This document shows positions 1 to 9,155 of a stretch of 64,000 nucleotides of DNA, piece after piece. The position numbers and the translations under genes were made by a program. A model generated the notes under the pieces. The model made no database searches. It was not told where the DNA came from and worked only from the letters and a program-made list of their open reading frames with translations. Source of the stretch: Desulfamplus sp. GTDB lineage: Bacteria; Desulfobacterota; Desulfobacteria; Desulfobacterales; Desulfobacteraceae. The stretch's first letter is position 1, and each line of letters begins with the position of its first letter. The stretch covers positions 24,731-88,730 of the forward strand of contig JADFZJ010000007.1 in NCBI GenBank assembly GCA_015232555.1, given 5' to 3'.

Positions 1-1
1 T

Positions 2-2479
2 CTAAATTCGGGAAATATTTCAAACTCTGCAAATATTCCAAATTCAGTAAAACTCACTGATCTTGAAAAAGAGTGGATAAAGGCACATCCAGTAATTCGC
101 CTTGCACCTGATCCTGAGTTTCAGCCGATTGAATTTTTTGATGAAAATGGCAATTATACAGGTATTGGTGCTGATTATGTGAGGCTGATCGAGCAGAAAC
201 TTGGTATAAAGTTTCAAATTGTCCGTTGTAAAAATTGGGATGAGGTAATTGAACAGGCAAAAAACAGAGAAGTTGATGTCTTAGGAAATGCTGTCAAAAC
301 TCCTCAACGAGAGGAGTATTTGCTCTTTCCCACACCTTATCTCAAAATACCGTCAGTTATTATTGTCAGAAATAAGGTTACTGCAAATCTCACTTTTGAG
401 ATGTTAAAAGGTATGAATGTTGTAATGGTCTCCGGCTATGGCTATGTTGATCTTCTCCGCAATAAATATCCTGAAATTAATATCGAACTTCTTCCTGATC
501 TTAAATCCGCATTAAGAAAAGTCTCTTTTGGTATGGCAGATGCCTTTGTAGGTGATCTTGCCACAGCAAGTTTTTATATAGAATCAGAAGGTATCTCAAA
601 TTTAAGACTTGCTGGAGAGACTGAACCACCAAACATTTCAGGTTTTGCTGTCCGCTCTGACTGGCTTGCACTGAGCGAGATTTTAGAAAAAGGTATAGCT
701 CTTTTAACTGAAGAGGAGCAGAAGGAAATTTTCAGCAGATGGATCCGTTTAGGACCAGAACCCGGGGTTACAATGGCTCAACTCAAAAAGATAATCCTGA
801 TAATAATTAGTATTGTGTTCATTATTATTGTTATATTTTTGTTCTGGAACCGAATGTTGCAAAGTGTAGTAAGACTTAAAACCGAAGATTTAAGAAAAGA
901 GATTGAAGAGCGTAAACATGCAGAAAGTGCACTTATAAAGAGCGAAGCTCATCTTAGGGCACTAATTAAAACAATTCCCGATCTTGTGTGGTTTAAAGAT
1001 ATTGACGGAATTTACCTTGCCTGTAATCTGAAGTTTGAAAATTTTGTAAATATGGAAGAGAAAGATGTTATAGGAAAAACTGATTACGATTTGGTACCAA
1101 AAGAGATGGCAGATATATATAGAAGAGACGATAAGATATCTATGGAACAGAGAACTATATTTATACGAGAAGAACAACTTACATACCATGATGGACATAC
1201 TGAAATTGTCGAAACTATAAAGACGCCTTTTTACGGAAGCGATGGGCATGTTATCGGAGTGCTTGGAATTGCCCGTGATATAACAGAGCGAAAAAAGGCA
1301 GAGGAGGAGAGACAGAAACTTCAAGAGCAGCTTTTTCAAGCTCGAAAGATGGACGCTATAGGTCATCTTGCAGGTGGAGTTGCCCACGATTTTAATAACA
1401 TGCTGTCAATAATTATAGGGCGAACAGAATTGGCAAGATTAAGTATATCTGTCTCTGATCCGCTTTATAATTCTCTGTTTGAAATAGAATCTGTAGCTAA
1501 ACGTTCTGCTGATCTGACTAATCAACTTCTTGCTTTTGCACGAAAACAGACAATAGCTCCTCAAGTAATCAATCTTAATAACTCTATTGAAGAAATGCTA
1601 AATATGTTGAGACGGCTTATAGGCGAAGATATTGAGTTTGTTTGGAGACCTTTTTCTGAGTTGTTTTTAGTAAAAATGGATACTGCCCAGCTTGACCAAG
1701 TTTTTGCCAATCTCATTATTAATGCAAGAGATGCTATAATAAACGGTGGTGGTAAAATCATTATAGAGACCAATAACGTAATAGTTGATAATAGTTACTG
1801 TGAATTAAATTCTTGCTCTATACCAGGTGAGTATGTCGTTATGGCAGTGAGCGACAACGGCTGTGGTATGGATAAAAAGACTTTGGATAATATTTTTGAA
1901 CCATTTTTCACAACTAAAGAGCTTGGCAAAGGGACAGGTCTTGGACTTGCAACAATATACGGTATTGTTAAACAGAACGGTGGTTTCATAAATGTTTATA
2001 GCGAATTGGGGAGCGGAACTACTTTTAGAATATACCTGCCTCGAATTTATGATGAAGAAAATCAAAGAGAGCTTGCTTCATATGAAATTGTTGATAAAGA
2101 GGCAATGGGCGGAACTGAGACCATACTGCTGGTAGAGGATGAATCAGCAATCTTAGAAGTCAGCCAAGTAATGCTTGAGATGCTGGGGTATAACGTAATT
2201 GCTGCTGATCGACCTGACGAAGCTATTCGTTTAGCAAACGACTACAAAGGAGAAATTGATCTGCTGATTACTGACGTTATAATGCCTGAAATGAACGGTC
2301 AGGAGGTTGCCAATAAACTTCGCTCTATTTTTCCAGACATCAAACTTATGTTCATGTCTGGTTACACTGCCAATGTTATATCTCATCATGGGGTTCTTGA
2401 TAGTGGAGTAAATTTTATCCAAAAACCCTTCTCTATGAAAGAACTCGCAGAAAAGGTAAGATGGACAATATTGACTTAG
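2..2479 (+). CDS. Hybrid sensor histidine kinase, 5' partial (SBP_bac_3 - TM - PAS - HisKA - HATPase - REC)
   Basis: The reading frame is open to the window edge, so the GTG at 179 in the ORF track is internal; about 825 codons are visible. In order I see a periplasmic family-3 solute-binding domain (FQPIEFFDENGNYTGIGADY), one membrane helix (KKIILIIISIVFIIIVIFLF), a PAS domain (DLVWFKDIDG...ARDITERK), a dimerisation/phosphoacceptor motif GGVAHDFNNML, an ATPase domain (N box NLIINARDAI, DNGCGM, GKGTGLGLA) and a C-terminal receiver (LLVEDE, LLITDVIMPEMNG, FIQKPFS). This matches the EvgS-like class, in which a periplasmic ligand controls autophosphorylation and the attached receiver relays the phosphate. 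The 3' end overlaps the next kinase by 19 bp, so the two are probably co-translated. The ligand is unknown, and any additional N-terminal domain lies outside the window. Confidence 0.93.
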   Translation, partial: LNSGNISNSANIPNSVKLTDLEKEWIKAHPVIRLAPDPEFQPIEFFDENGNYTGIGADYVRLIEQKLGIKFQIVRCKNWDEVIEQAKNREVDVLGNAVKTPQREEYLLFPTPYLKIPSVIIVRNKVTANLTFEMLKGMNVVMVSGYGYVDLLRNKYPEINIELLPDLKSALRKVSFGMADAFVGDLATASFYIESEGISNLRLAGETEPPNISGFAVRSDWLALSEILEKGIALLTEEEQKEIFSRWIRLGPEPGVTMAQLKKIILIIISIVFIIIVIFLFWNRMLQSVVRLKTEDLRKEIEERKHAESALIKSEAHLRALIKTIPDLVWFKDIDGIYLACNLKFENFVNMEEKDVIGKTDYDLVPKEMADIYRRDDKISMEQRTIFIREEQLTYHDGHTEIVETIKTPFYGSDGHVIGVLGIARDITERKKAEEERQKLQEQLFQARKMDAIGHLAGGVAHDFNNMLSIIIGRTELARLSISVSDPLYNSLFEIESVAKRSADLTNQLLAFARKQTIAPQVINLNNSIEEMLNMLRRLIGEDIEFVWRPFSELFLVKMDTAQLDQVFANLIINARDAIINGGGKIIIETNNVIVDNSYCELNSCSIPGEYVVMAVSDNGCGMDKKTLDNIFEPFFTTKELGKGTGLGLATIYGIVKQNGGFINVYSELGSGTTFRIYLPRIYDEENQRELASYEIVDKEAMGGTETILLVEDESAILEVSQVMLEMLGYNVIAADRPDEAIRLANDYKGEIDLLITDVIMPEMNGQEVANKLRSIFPDIKLMFMSGYTANVISHHGVLDSGVNFIQKPFSMKELAEKVRWTILT

Positions 2480-4752
2480 AAAAGAGCAGGCGGAAAAAAG
2501 AGCTGATAATGATAGCTGTTATTTTGCTCACTGTTTCTCTTCTCACCTTTGCTGAAATGAAGATAACTGGTCTTGGTGAGGCTATTCCTGTATCAAATGC
2601 TGTGTTGATGTTTATTCTTATCAACACCAACCTTTTACTCCTGCTTGCCCTTATTCTCCTTGTATTCAGAAATTTAGCCAAACTATACTATGAAAAAAAG
2701 AGCAAAATACTTGGAAGTAAATTTAAAACAAAATTAGTTGCTGCATTTATAACTCTCTCACTTGTTCCAACAAGTGTTCTCTTTTTTTTCTCCATCCATT
2801 TTATCTCAACAAGTCTTGCATTCTGGTTCAATGCTCCTGTAGAGCAGGCACTTGTGAACTCTCTATCAGTGGGGAGGCTTCTTTACAAACATTTAGAAAA
2901 TAAAAATATCTATTTTGCAGAACGGGCTGTAGAGCATATAGATACGGACAATTTTTTATCTCCTGATAAGAAAGATACCTTGAATCTTTATGGCGATGTA
3001 CTCCGCCGAACCTTTGATCTTCATGCTCTGGAGATATATAAAAAAGATGGCAGCCGTGTAATTGTATCACTCTCGCCCGATATTGCTACGCTTGATCCTA
3101 TGACTACTGATGCTCTTATGCAGGTTGATCCTTTGACTGGCACAAAAACATTTTCCGAGCATATACCTACAGGCGAGATAATCAAAACAGTTGCGATCAT
3201 ACCTTCAGGTTCTACTGTTGAAAAGGCTCGTGCATTTCTCGTTGCTTCTGCACTAATCTCTTCTGAACTCTCCTCTCATCTTGCATCTATATCCAAAGGG
3301 GTGGAGGAGTATCAGCAGCTTACTATGATTAAAAAACCTGTGCAGTTATCAAATTATATTGCTCTTTCCATAGTTGCACTTTTAGTCGTCTTTTGTGCCA
3401 TCTGGTTTGGATTTCATCTTGCAAAATCAATTACCATTCCAATTATGAAATTTGCAGAAGGCACTCAAAGGGTAACTCAAGGAGATTTGAGTTATACCAT
3501 AGATTTTGAAGGGGATGACGAAATCGCAACGCTTGTTGACTCGTTTAACTCCATGACAAGAGAGCTTGCAAGCGGCAGGGCAAAACTTGCAGAGTCAAAG
3601 AAGATGGTGGAAAAACAGAATGAAGAGATTGAGAAGAGCAGGCAGTACATGGAGATTGTATTAAGAAACATATCTGCTGGTGTAATCTCTGTTGACCGTG
3701 ACGGAATTATTACAACCATAAACAAAGCTGCTGAAAAGATGCTTAACATCATCAGCGAAAATATACTTAACCGCCACTATCGGGAGACCTTAAAAGATGA
3801 ACTTTTAGAGTTAGCTGAAAAAATTTATAGGGAGATACCATCTTCATTAAATCATGTTCAGCTTCCTCTCACTTTTACAATAAACGGCTCCCCAAGATAT
3901 TTTCTTGCACATTTCACGGCTTTAAGGGCTGAAGGTTTAGATAATAAGCAGCAACGCCCCCATGATGCTGATGTAATTAATAGCGGAAGTAATACAGAAA
4001 ACAGTAACAGGCTGAATGTAGATGCAAATACAGTAGAGATCGTAGGCACAGTAATGGTGTTTGATGATGTAACGGAACTTGAAAAAGCACAGCGTATTGT
4101 GGCATGGCGTGAAGTCGCCCGCCGTATTGCCCATGAGGTTAAAAATCCTCTTACACCCATAAAGCTGTCAGCCCAGAGGTTAAAACGGAAATACTCGAAA
4201 ATTATTCAAGAGGATGTTTTTGATCAATGTACAGAGACAATTGTTGAGCACGTTGATCTTATCAGAAATCTTGTGAACGAATTTTCAACCTTTGCAAAAT
4301 TTCCTGATACAAGGATGGTTTCAGCAAGAATAGAGACTATTATTCAAGAGACTATTGCCCTTTATAAGGAGGGACTTGAGAATGTGGATATACAATTTTC
4401 ATATCCATCTGATCTTCCAGAGCTTCAACTTGATCGCCAGCAGATGAAACAGGCATTTATAAATCTTTTTGACAATGCTGTTGCTGCACTAAATAAACAT
4501 GGCACAATCAACATTGATATTACTTATGACCGTATCTTGAAATTTGTAAGAATTGAGATGGCTGATAATGGAAAAGGTATTTCAGATAACGAAAAGACAA
4601 GGCTGTTTGAGCCTTATTTCTCGACTAAAAAGTCAGGCATGGGTTTAGGTCTTGCTATTGTAAACTCAATCATTACCGATCATAAGGGGATGATAAGGGT
4701 TCAAGATAATAAACCCACAGGTGCAAAGTTTATTATAGAGCTGCCTGTCTAA
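2461..4752 (+). CDS. NtrY-like membrane sensor histidine kinase
   Basis: The 763-residue protein has NtrY architecture: three N-terminal membrane helices within about residues 13-110, an extracytoplasmic segment, a fourth helix near 300-322, HAMP, PAS, and a phosphoacceptor motif VARRIAHEVKNPLTPIKLSAQ typical of NtrY. The ATPase domain has FDNAVAALN, DNGKGI and SGMGLGLAIV. The ATG lies inside the preceding kinase (19-bp overlap). Between the PAS and HisKA domains there is an Asn/Ser-rich stretch (about 30 residues, INSGSNTENSNRLN) that family members normally lack. NtrY usually pairs with a sigma-54 regulator, NtrX, but none is adjacent here; the next genes are convergent. The target pathway is therefore unknown. 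Confidence 0.9.
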   Translation: MDNIDLEKSRRKKELIMIAVILLTVSLLTFAEMKITGLGEAIPVSNAVLMFILINTNLLLLLALILLVFRNLAKLYYEKKSKILGSKFKTKLVAAFITLSLVPTSVLFFFSIHFISTSLAFWFNAPVEQALVNSLSVGRLLYKHLENKNIYFAERAVEHIDTDNFLSPDKKDTLNLYGDVLRRTFDLHALEIYKKDGSRVIVSLSPDIATLDPMTTDALMQVDPLTGTKTFSEHIPTGEIIKTVAIIPSGSTVEKARAFLVASALISSELSSHLASISKGVEEYQQLTMIKKPVQLSNYIALSIVALLVVFCAIWFGFHLAKSITIPIMKFAEGTQRVTQGDLSYTIDFEGDDEIATLVDSFNSMTRELASGRAKLAESKKMVEKQNEEIEKSRQYMEIVLRNISAGVISVDRDGIITTINKAAEKMLNIISENILNRHYRETLKDELLELAEKIYREIPSSLNHVQLPLTFTINGSPRYFLAHFTALRAEGLDNKQQRPHDADVINSGSNTENSNRLNVDANTVEIVGTVMVFDDVTELEKAQRIVAWREVARRIAHEVKNPLTPIKLSAQRLKRKYSKIIQEDVFDQCTETIVEHVDLIRNLVNEFSTFAKFPDTRMVSARIETIIQETIALYKEGLENVDIQFSYPSDLPELQLDRQQMKQAFINLFDNAVAALNKHGTINIDITYDRILKFVRIEMADNGKGISDNEKTRLFEPYFSTKKSGMGLGLAIVNSIITDHKGMIRVQDNKPTGAKFIIELPV

Positions 4753-4806
4753 GAGGAAATATTTAAGAGACGTTTATTCTTTACAATCTTATAACTGCTT
4801 CCACTA

Positions 4807-5457
4807 TCAAAAACTTAACTTTTCAAAATCCTCTTTTTTACAAAGACACAAAATAATAGAATCCGGCTCTATCTTTGAGTCAGGGTCAGGCATCAATCTC
4901 ATGGTGTCTGTTAAGATATTTTTCATAGAGAGTATTTCAATATGATACTTTTTACGAAATCCAATCTCTTTGATTGTTTTACCGCTGAGTTTATCAGGCA
5001 AGGCAATTTCAAAGATACCGTATTCAGGTGCAAGTGGAATATATTCAATAAGATTTGGTGAGCTTAGTCGCTCTGCTAACCTCTCACCAGCCATCTTTTC
5101 AGGATTGATAATTTCAGTTGCACCTATTTTTTGATATAGTATTGCCTGAATCTCATTCACTGCTTTTACGATAATGTTTTTTATTCCGATTTTCTTTAAA
5201 TGGTAAATTGCAAGACTGTTTGCTTCAATTGTCTCACCGAGATTTAGTATAACAGTATCTATGTTTCCATTAAGATACTCTTTAAGATATTCACCTGTTT
5301 TTACATCATGCACTATGGCATTAGTTACCAAATCCTTAATCGCTTCGATTCTACTGCTGTCAGAATCAATAACTAAAACTTCATGACCTTTACGAGCAAG
5401 AGATACGGCAAGGCTGAATCCAAAATTACCCAACCCTATAACTGCAAATTGACGCAT
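4807..5457 (-). CDS. ktrA: KtrA/TrkA-type potassium uptake regulatory subunit (RCK)
   Basis: This 216-residue cytoplasmic protein has an RCK_N Rossmann fold with the dinucleotide motif GLGNFGFSLA and an acidic residue at the end of the second strand (VLVIDSD). It is followed by an RCK_C ligand-binding domain (LAPEYGIFEIALPDKLSGKTIKEIGFR). Proteins of this size and layout form the octameric gating ring of Ktr transporters; double-length TrkA is about 450 residues. A ribosome site AAGGAG stands six bases before the ATG. The gene lies 115 bp downstream of the membrane subunit KtrB on the same strand, so the pair is very probably one operon. Confidence 0.93.
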   Translation of the reverse strand: MRQFAVIGLGNFGFSLAVSLARKGHEVLVIDSDSSRIEAIKDLVTNAIVHDVKTGEYLKEYLNGNIDTVILNLGETIEANSLAIYHLKKIGIKNIIVKAVNEIQAILYQKIGATEIINPEKMAGERLAERLSSPNLIEYIPLAPEYGIFEIALPDKLSGKTIKEIGFRKKYHIEILSMKNILTDTMRLMPDPDSKIEPDSIILCLCKKEDFEKLSF

Positions 5458-5572
5458 AAAAAAACTCCTTAATTTCTGTTATTTTCATAAAAAACTCAGA
5501 AAACATAATGAACCCGTTGAACTTCATAATATCACAAAAGCTAAGAAAACAATGGCATTTAAAAACAACCTT

Positions 5573-6934
5573 TTATCCTACATAAATATCACCAATAGGA
5601 TATTGATATTTATCTTTCTGTTGTTTAAACAATGAAAGCCCAACAGATAGACCTATTCCTAAAGGACCTATTCGTCCAATGAGCATAGTAATGATAATAA
5701 CCCATTTCCCAATAAAGGTCAGATTTGCGGTGATGCCTGTAGAAAGCCCAACAGTACCCAATGCAGAACCGACTTCAAATAAAACTTGAATAAATGTTCC
5801 GCTTTTCGTAGCTGATAATACAAGAGTTGCTATAAACATCCACAAGCCTGACAGAAGTCCTATGGCTAAAGAGTGTCTAATAACTTCTGAACTTACACGC
5901 CGCTTGAATATGTTGACCTCCTCTTTTTGTTTTAATACAGAATAGAGCAAAGAGAGCAACACGCCAAATGTGGGTATTTTAATACCGCCTCCTGTGCTTC
6001 CAGAACCAGAGCCAATAAACATCAAGCCAGTAAGCAGAAACAGGCTTGTCTCGCTCATTTTTCCTATATCAATCGTATTGAACCCTGTTGTACTGACAGC
6101 AGTCAAAACCTGGAAACTTGAGTTGAGCGTTTTTTCTTTAAATGACAAGTCAGAATCTCCATATTCCGCAAAATAGACTATTAGTGTCCCAGTGACAGAA
6201 AGAGCTATGGTTATAAAATAAACTAATTTGCTGTGTACCGATAATGTATTAGGTCTCTTTTTTTTTATTGTATTATAAATATACTCAAAACTGTCAAAAA
6301 CAACACAGAATCCTATACATCCCGCTATGCAGATCAAATTTACAATAATATGTAGTAATATATTATTGTTATATCTGACAAAACTATCTACATAAATTGA
6401 AAAACCTGCCGTATTAAATGCAGAAATAGAGTGAAATATGGCGGAATATATAGCCTCAGATAGTGGGAAATCTTTAGAAAGATAAAACGCTAATAAAATA
6501 GCACCAACCAATTCTGTTATAAACGTATATGCTATAATAAATATAGTAAATTTCGTTACCTCAACCGTAAAAGGTCGCTTGACTGACTCACGAAGCAGTA
6601 ATGTACTTTTCATGGAAAGCTCGTTTCCTAAAAGTAGAACAAAGAAGACAAAGAAGAGCATGTATCCAAGTCCACCTATCTGGATAAGTATCATAATCAC
6701 AATCTGTCCGAACATACTATAGTAAGAACCTGTATCCACAACAATCAGTCCTGTAGTAGTGACGGCAGAAGAGGCAGTAAACACGGCATCAGTGAATGGA
6801 GTCATTTCACCTGAACAGGACGAAACAGGCAGAGATAATAAAATACCGCCGATAAGACTTATCAGAATAAATCCTACTGATAAAATCTGAATCGGAGGTC
6901 GTCTGTTCAATTTTATAATACGACTTATATTCAT
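5573..6934 (-). CDS. ktrB: KtrB/TrkH-family potassium (or sodium-coupled) transporter membrane subunit
   Basis: This 453-residue integral membrane protein carries the four pore-loop repeats of the SKT (Trk/Ktr/HKT) superfamily. The selectivity-filter segments TTTGL, NTAGF, STTGF and GTVGL each keep the conserved glycine, as expected for potassium selectivity. SGSTGGGIKIPT, a hallmark of the third repeat, is also present. The start has a good AAGGAAA ribosome site. KtrA follows directly. A histidine kinase and a sigma-54 response regulator lie upstream on the same strand, which raises the possibility that potassium uptake is controlled by that pair. Confidence 0.94.
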   Translation of the reverse strand: MNISRIIKLNRRPPIQILSVGFILISLIGGILLSLPVSSCSGEMTPFTDAVFTASSAVTTTGLIVVDTGSYYSMFGQIVIMILIQIGGLGYMLFFVFFVLLLGNELSMKSTLLLRESVKRPFTVEVTKFTIFIIAYTFITELVGAILLAFYLSKDFPLSEAIYSAIFHSISAFNTAGFSIYVDSFVRYNNNILLHIIVNLICIAGCIGFCVVFDSFEYIYNTIKKKRPNTLSVHSKLVYFITIALSVTGTLIVYFAEYGDSDLSFKEKTLNSSFQVLTAVSTTGFNTIDIGKMSETSLFLLTGLMFIGSGSGSTGGGIKIPTFGVLLSLLYSVLKQKEEVNIFKRRVSSEVIRHSLAIGLLSGLWMFIATLVLSATKSGTFIQVLFEVGSALGTVGLSTGITANLTFIGKWVIIITMLIGRIGPLGIGLSVGLSLFKQQKDKYQYPIGDIYVG

Positions 6935-7042
6935 TTTGTTCGGTTTCCTTTATTTTAGCTGTTTTATCAGAATAGCCTAAGTTGTGGTGTGAGAGAGCGA
7001 ACAACTCAACTGTTAGATAAAAGAATATCTGTAAATTAAATC

Positions 7043-8554
7043 TTAATTATAAATTGGAAGAGTAAAGGTAAAAGTGCTTCCACTCCCAGACTCAGATTCC
7101 ACCCAGATAGTTCCGCCATGAGCACGCACAATCTCTTTGCAGATCGCAAGCCCTAATCCCGATCCTCCAGTAGAACGCTCTTTTACCTGAACAAACTTCT
7201 GGAAAATTTTTGTCTGGTATTCATGAGGAATGCCGGGTCCATTATCACGAACAGAGATATGAATATTTCTACCCATTCTGGCTGCCATAAGTTCAATGAT
7301 GCCACCTTCTTGAACATATCGAAGTGCGTTTGATATAAGATTACTAAGTACCCATGTGATTTTATTAGCATCTGCACGGACATTTGGAAGAACAGCATCA
7401 GTATCAGTTAAAAATTCCTTACAAACAGCCAGAGTAACCCGCTTTATCTCACTCTGCCCTTTGAAAATAGCCTGAACGTGCTGAAAAAGTGTATTAACAG
7501 GAACGCTTTCAAACTCCATTTTTATATTACCGCTTTCACTTTTAGAGAGTTCAAGAAGGTCATTAACAAGAACTTTCATTCTATCTATCTCCTCTTGAGT
7601 AACCTTGAGAAGTTCCTGCTCTTTTTCAGCAAGGGAATCAATAGCATGTTCCATAAGCAGATCAACACTCATACCCATACTGGTCAGTGGAGTTCTTAAT
7701 TCATGTGATACTGCCATGATAAATTCATTCTTCATACGTTCCACTTCTTTGTTTATTGTCATCTCATTGTAATCTTTAAGCTGTGAAGCCATAATGTTGA
7801 ACTCTCCTGCAAGTGTTCCAAGCTCATCTATAGTCTCAACGGGCACCTGAACCTCATAGTTACCGGAAGATATTTTCCTTGACGCATCTATTAATTGCCT
7901 GACAGGTCTGACAATGCGTTCCGAGATAAACAGGCTGAAACTCAATGCAATAATAAATGCGGAAAGAGCCACAAATACGGTTGACCAGATGGCACGATCT
8001 GCAACCTGTTCTGCTCTGACGCTTGCTGAATACATTGTCTTTTCATTCAGATTAAGAAGCTGTGTGCAGGTATCACGGATTTGAATAAACAGGGGATAAA
8101 CAGAATTCTTGTATAGCTTCAGTGCAGCAGTCAAAGAAGATGTGTCTATCTCCTTAAGTTCAGTTATTTTTGAATATAGTTGTCGATATGATTCATAATC
8201 TGTATCAATGGAATGAACAAGCTCGGATTCACCGTTAATCGTGATGTTTCCTTTTGCCCGTTCTAACCATTGAAGAAAATTGGCATCATTTTGACGAAAC
8301 TGTGCTATCCCCATTTTACTATCACCAAGAAAGGTGAGCAGCATTGCACTGTCTTGCCGTTCAAGGGAGTTGAGCATATTGTGAGCTGCTAAAATACTTC
8401 TGTAGTTTTCGTGTAAAATGGCATCACTTGCTTTTCCTAAAGAGACAAGATTGATAACTCCCCATGCAACCACAAAACCCATAAGGGCAAACGCGACACC
8501 ATAACCAAGAAGTATTTTTTTCTTAAGAGCCTGTTTAAAAATTATTTGTAACAT
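7043..8554 (-). CDS. Membrane histidine kinase with HAMP domain (KinB-like layout)
   Basis: I use the ATG at 8554 (503 residues) rather than the TTG at 8590 in the ORF track, because GAGGAAAG sits at correct spacing before it. A first helix (ILLGYGVAFALMGFVVAWGV) and a second (STVFVALSAFIIALSFSLF) bracket an alpha-helical extracytoplasmic region of about 150 residues. HAMP, HisKA (AVSHELRTPLTS) and HATPase (NLISNALRYV, DNGPGIP, GGSGLGLAIC) follow. The sigma-54 response regulator upstream on the same strand is the likely partner, resembling KinB-AlgB. The first codons (MLQIIFKQALKKK) are made from a copy of the GAGCCTGTTTAAA repeat, and a sigma-54-type promoter lies about 280 bp upstream. Confidence 0.92.
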   Translation of the reverse strand: MLQIIFKQALKKKILLGYGVAFALMGFVVAWGVINLVSLGKASDAILHENYRSILAAHNMLNSLERQDSAMLLTFLGDSKMGIAQFRQNDANFLQWLERAKGNITINGESELVHSIDTDYESYRQLYSKITELKEIDTSSLTAALKLYKNSVYPLFIQIRDTCTQLLNLNEKTMYSASVRAEQVADRAIWSTVFVALSAFIIALSFSLFISERIVRPVRQLIDASRKISSGNYEVQVPVETIDELGTLAGEFNIMASQLKDYNEMTINKEVERMKNEFIMAVSHELRTPLTSMGMSVDLLMEHAIDSLAEKEQELLKVTQEEIDRMKVLVNDLLELSKSESGNIKMEFESVPVNTLFQHVQAIFKGQSEIKRVTLAVCKEFLTDTDAVLPNVRADANKITWVLSNLISNALRYVQEGGIIELMAARMGRNIHISVRDNGPGIPHEYQTKIFQKFVQVKERSTGGSGLGLAICKEIVRAHGGTIWVESESGSGSTFTFTLPIYN

Positions 8555-8749
8555 GTAAAAATCTTTCCTCACGAACCAATATAGAGCCAAAAGAGCCTTT
8601 TGTGACTCAAGCAGATTCTACACAGTAATCCATTAAGACGGACAAGGTTGCAATATAAAGACTTCATTTGAGCAAACATGTTAAAAATTGTGATTACTTG
8701 CAAAGCAAACTGAGGGTTACAATTAATTTTTAAACAGGCTCTAAGAGTC
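8522..8749. repeat. Inverted-repeat pair (possible MITE) overlapping the kinase start
   Basis: GAGCCTGTTTAAAAATTA followed by TTTGTAAC occurs at about 8527-8552, and its inverse (GTTAC AATTAATTTTTAAACAGGCTC) at about 8716-8741. This gives a 25-26 bp near-perfect inverted pair bounding roughly 200 bp. The right end is followed by TA and the left end preceded by AA. The outer GAGCCTGTTTAAA motif is the same as in the dispersed palindromes at 11593, 31616, 31677 and 31778. It looks like the two ends of a small non-autonomous element, but I cannot assign an IS family. The interior has no convincing gene. Confidence 0.6.
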
Positions 8750-9155
8750 ATTAAACCCATCCTGAATTATATTATGTCAGAACAACTCACTATTTGTAAT
8801 CTGTTCTGATAACAACACCTATGCCATTATTAGCAATACCCATGCCATAGAGTTTTAACACAAAATAACTGCTTGCTATAAATAGAAATCAAGAAAAAGA
8901 TACTGATAATTTATTGTTTTTTTAAATAATACTTTGTAGTTGGGGATTAGGGAATTAGATAAATATAGGGTTATGAGCGTAGAGTTATATATAGTAGCTG
9001 CACGAAAGATTGCATATTGCAGTAAGAGGGGGGGATTTACCTTGCATTATGCAAGGTTCAAAAAGAAGCAACTTAATTGGTAACAGAAGATAGAAGAATT
9101 TGATACCAGAAGGTGGGAAGATTAAACAGTCAAATATATAGCTATTAATCACCAC
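8555..9155. other. Intergenic region, kinase to response regulator
   Basis: Six hundred bases without a supportable gene. It holds most of the inverted-repeat element (to about 8749) and the sigma-54 promoter at 8833-8847. The rest, 8850-9155, contains the short inverted repeat CCTTGCATTATGCAAGG near 9041 and otherwise nothing I recognise. The short ORF at 8569-8760 is repeat sequence. Confidence 0.5.
8833..8847 (-). promoter_or_regulatory. Sigma-54 (RpoN) promoter upstream of the histidine kinase
   Basis: The minus strand reads TGGCAT-GGGTA-TTGC, which matches the -24/-12 consensus TGGCAC-N5-TTGC with one change and exact spacing between the GG and GC pairs. It points toward the kinase start at 8554, and the neighbouring gene upstream encodes a sigma-54-dependent activator. 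Autoregulation of the kinase (and perhaps ktrBA) by that activator is an inference. Confidence 0.6.

Noticed and set aside
8555-8590. TTG 8590 as histidine kinase start
   Set aside because: GAGGAAAG is placed for the ATG at 8554, and that ribosome site would lie inside the longer ORF.
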